NCBI GenBank assembly: GCA_016929465.1
Contig: JAFGIT010000330.1
Coordinates: forward strand, 1-6,679
DNA length: 6,679 bases
Direction of reading: 5' to 3'
From: JAFGIT01 sp016929465 [NCBI: Candidatus Coatesbacteria bacterium]
Lineage (GTDB): Bacteria > B130-G9
In this document: one piece after another, positions 4,691 through 6,679 of the stretch
Numbering within the stretch: position 1 is the stretch's first letter
Layout of the letters: each line of letters starts with the position of its first letter
Position numbers and translations under genes: made by a program
Notes under the pieces: generated by a model
What the model was told of the DNA's origin: nothing
Databases searched by the model: none
The model's input: the letters and a program-made list of their open reading frames with translations, nothing else

Positions 4691-5902
4691 ATGAAGCCAA
4701 CCATCATGTGCGTCGTGTTTTTCTCAATTCTCTTCGTGGCGGAGATGGCCTGGTCCGAACCGGTGGTCGAGATCACGACAGACCGAACGGTCTATCAATC
4801 CGGCGATTTGATTGAGGTCACTTTGAGCGTGGGCAATCCGGGTGAAGATGTCACGGTCGACCTTTGCGTCGGATTACTTACTTCGGACGGGAGCATCTAC
4901 ACTCTCGGGCCGTCTGGCTGGGCGTTGGCGATAGTGCCCTGGAGCGCGGATTTGCGGATGCCGACCCAATTCGATATGTGTGCTCATTTTTATTTTGGTG
5001 TTCCTTCCATTCTTCCATCGCCTCCGATTAATGAGGAGGGGGAGTACTACGTCGCCACGCTTTGCCTGCGTCCGGGCACCTGGAACTGGGCGAGTAACCT
5101 CAGCATGTCTCAGTTGACCTATACCGTGGGTGGTTCGATACCGATGAACTCAATCCCGGCTGGTTCATTCCTGATGGGGTCCCCGTCGACCGAGGAGGAG
5201 CGAGACACGGATGAGGGCCCACAGCGCACGGTCCATATCTCCGAGTTTATGCTATCTCCTACCGAGATCACCCAGAAGCAATGGCAGGATGTGATGGGCT
5301 GGAATGATTCACACTGCAATGGCGATGACAATCCCGTCGAGATGATCACTTGGTTCGATTGCTTGAGTTTCTGCAATGAGTTATCCGAGACGGATGGCTA
5401 TACGAAGTGCTACACGATCACGAATGCTCAATACAGTGGCAACCGCATGACTTCCGCCGATGTGACTTGCGACTTTGAGGCTGATGGCTATCGTCTTCCC
5501 ACCGAGGCGGAGTGGGAGTATGCGTGTCGAGCCGGCACTGCGACTCGCTTCCATACAGGTGATTCGGAGTCCGACCTTGCACTAGCTGGTTGGTATGAGG
5601 GGAACTCGAGCAACTCGACGTTTGCCGTTGGGCAGAAGCAGTCGAATGCCTTCGGACTCTATGACATGCACGGGAACGTAGCTGAATGGTGCTGGGATTG
5701 GCATAGTTCCACATATTACAGCACTCGGCCTGACCCGGACTACGATCCCGTTGGTCCGGACACAGCCTCAGGTGCCCGAGTCGTACGTGGAGGAGGATAC
5801 AGCGAAACCGTATCGCTCTGTCGCTCCGCCAGTCGCATCCCACGCAACCGAGGTCTGTTTTGGGAATGGGTAGGATTCCGCGTAGCTAGATCGGTCGATT
5901 AA
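4691..5902 (+). CDS. secreted SUMF1/FGE-fold protein with N-terminal beta-sandwich domain (paralogue 2)
   Basis: 403 residues from the ATG at 4691, exactly the length of paralogue 1. This start is chosen over an upstream in-frame TTG at 4664 because GGAGG lies 7 bases before it and a signal peptide (MKPTIMCVVFFSILFVAE..., likely cleaved after WS22) begins there. The beta domain spans about 24-147 (TDRTVYQSGD, VDLCVGLL, GPSGWA, LPSPP, GEYYVATLC, WNWASN). The SUMF1 domain spans about 150-400 (GSFLMGSP, EGPQRTV, TEITQKQWQDVMG, YRLPTEAEWEYACRAG, GLYDMHGNVAEWCWDW, VRGG, CRSA, GFRVA). The first FGE catalytic cysteine is replaced by E372 and the second is kept as C377, so it is probably not a sulfatase-activating enzyme. 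It differs most from paralogue 1 between RGG (366-368) and GFRVA (395-399). The third paralogue follows after 52 bases, suggesting co-transcription. An exported binding or structural protein is the best guess. Confidence 0.88.
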   Translation: MKPTIMCVVFFSILFVAEMAWSEPVVEITTDRTVYQSGDLIEVTLSVGNPGEDVTVDLCVGLLTSDGSIYTLGPSGWALAIVPWSADLRMPTQFDMCAHFYFGVPSILPSPPINEEGEYYVATLCLRPGTWNWASNLSMSQLTYTVGGSIPMNSIPAGSFLMGSPSTEEERDTDEGPQRTVHISEFMLSPTEITQKQWQDVMGWNDSHCNGDDNPVEMITWFDCLSFCNELSETDGYTKCYTITNAQYSGNRMTSADVTCDFEADGYRLPTEAEWEYACRAGTATRFHTGDSESDLALAGWYEGNSSNSTFAVGQKQSNAFGLYDMHGNVAEWCWDWHSSTYYSTRPDPDYDPVGPDTASGARVVRGGGYSETVSLCRSASRIPRNRGLFWEWVGFRVARSVD

Positions 5903-5954
5903 GAGTCTAACGTGCCGACGATTCTGATTTGATTTCCTGGAGAAAGGACTGGAT

Positions 5955-6679
5955 ATGAAAGTAGCTGCCTGCGTACTTCTTCCATTTCTCGCAATAGCCG
6001 CCGCGACAGCCTCGGCTGCACCGACGGTGACCGTCACGGTCAACGGCTCTGAGTATGAATCTAGCGACAGAGTCGAGTTGAGCCTTTCCGCCTCGAATGA
6101 CCACGAGGCGATGTCTGTCGATGTCTATGTGGGCCTAATTCTGCCAGGAGGCGAGATTTGGTCCACGCAGTGGGATGGCTGGCGGCATCTGATTGAGCCT
6201 TGGGTTTCTGACATCTATGTGCCGGAGTACTTCGATATGCCTCCTGCGACGTTCTGGACCTTCGAGCTTCCCTCGGAGCTGCCACCTGTAAAGGATGACG
6301 GGGACTATAGCTTTGCGGCGCTGCTCACTTATCCGGGCACATTCGATTGGATATGCAATGCGAGTCTCGCGCCTTTCAGTTATTCGGTCGGATTCACAAC
6401 AGACATAACGATGTTGCCGATGCCGGCCGGCTCCTTCTTGATGGGCTCTCCCGATAACGAGGTAGGCAGGGACGAAAGCGAGGGGCCGCAGAGGACAGTG
6501 AACATCTCGGCGTTCGAGATGTCGGAGACCGAGATCACACAGCTGCAATGGACGGAGGTCATGGGCTGGAATGACAGCCTTCATGACGGCGATGACACTC
6601 CCGTCGAGAATATCAGCTGGTTCGATATGGTGTCGTTCTGCAACATATTGTCCGCTGCGAAGGATTACGATCTGTGTTA
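5955..6679 (+). CDS. secreted SUMF1/FGE-fold protein with N-terminal beta-sandwich domain (paralogue 3, 3' end outside window)
   Basis: ATG at 5955 follows AAAGGA at 5943-5948. The frame is open for 241 codons to the window edge; a total near 400 residues is expected from its neighbours. Residues 1-21 are a signal peptide (MKVAACVLLPFLAIAAATAS, then A before APT). Residues about 23-146 match the beta domain of the other copies (VDVYVGLILPGGEIW, DGWRHLIEPW, VPEYFD, DGDYSFAA, PGTFDW). The SUMF1 domain begins at about 152 (AGSFLMGSP, EGPQRTVNISAFEMSETEIT, EVMGWND, GDDTPVENISWFDMVSFCN). The cysteines found at 59, 125, 208/209 and 224/225 in copies 1 and 2 are absent. The catalytic region is not in the window, so enzymatic capacity cannot be judged. 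The 52-base gap to paralogue 2 has no terminator, which suggests a shared transcript. Confidence 0.85.
   Translation, partial: MKVAACVLLPFLAIAAATASAAPTVTVTVNGSEYESSDRVELSLSASNDHEAMSVDVYVGLILPGGEIWSTQWDGWRHLIEPWVSDIYVPEYFDMPPATFWTFELPSELPPVKDDGDYSFAALLTYPGTFDWICNASLAPFSYSVGFTTDITMLPMPAGSFLMGSPDNEVGRDESEGPQRTVNISAFEMSETEITQLQWTEVMGWNDSLHDGDDTPVENISWFDMVSFCNILSAAKDYDLC

Overview
The window looks like a chromosomal stretch from an uncultured, moderately GC-rich Gram-negative bacterium. Three Sec-exported proteins, intergenic spacers full of hairpins, and SUMF1-fold paralogues in tandem recall genomes of Planctomycetota-like or candidate-phylum bacteria. That placement is an inference from style only, because no rRNA or marker gene is present. 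All genes lie on the + strand.

Left part (1-1634): a 12-bp minisatellite (61-99) and one copy of a roughly 50-bp dispersed palindromic repeat (126-180) precede a TPR-like helical repeat protein (286-1410). This gene carries a clear single-base frameshift near 1230. The conserved C-terminus continues in another frame to a stop at 1401-1403, so the annotated tail of the open frame is spurious. A heptanucleotide repeat runs across the stop codon. A second copy of the dispersed repeat follows in inverted orientation (1497-1550), so the gene sits between inverted copies.

Middle part (1566-3280): a good sigma-70-type promoter (1566-1594) drives a stand-alone serine beta-lactamase-fold hydrolase (1635-2855) with SxxK, Tyr and HTG motifs. 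An intrinsic terminator follows immediately. The 425-base spacer after it holds a 12-bp perfect hairpin, a smaller hairpin, a second terminator-like structure and a short direct repeat, and no convincing gene.

Right part (3281-6679): three tandem paralogues each have a signal peptide, an N-terminal beta-sandwich-like domain of about 125 residues, and a C-terminal SUMF1/formylglycine-generating-enzyme-fold domain. The first two are each exactly 403 residues; the third is cut by the window edge after 241 codons. The complete copies lack the first catalytic cysteine of true formylglycine-generating enzymes, so they are more likely binding or structural secreted proteins than sulfatase activators. 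Cysteines in copies 1 and 2 suggest disulfides whose partners are lost together in copy 3. The second and third genes are 52 bases apart and probably co-transcribed. No functional link between the three parts can be shown from the sequence.
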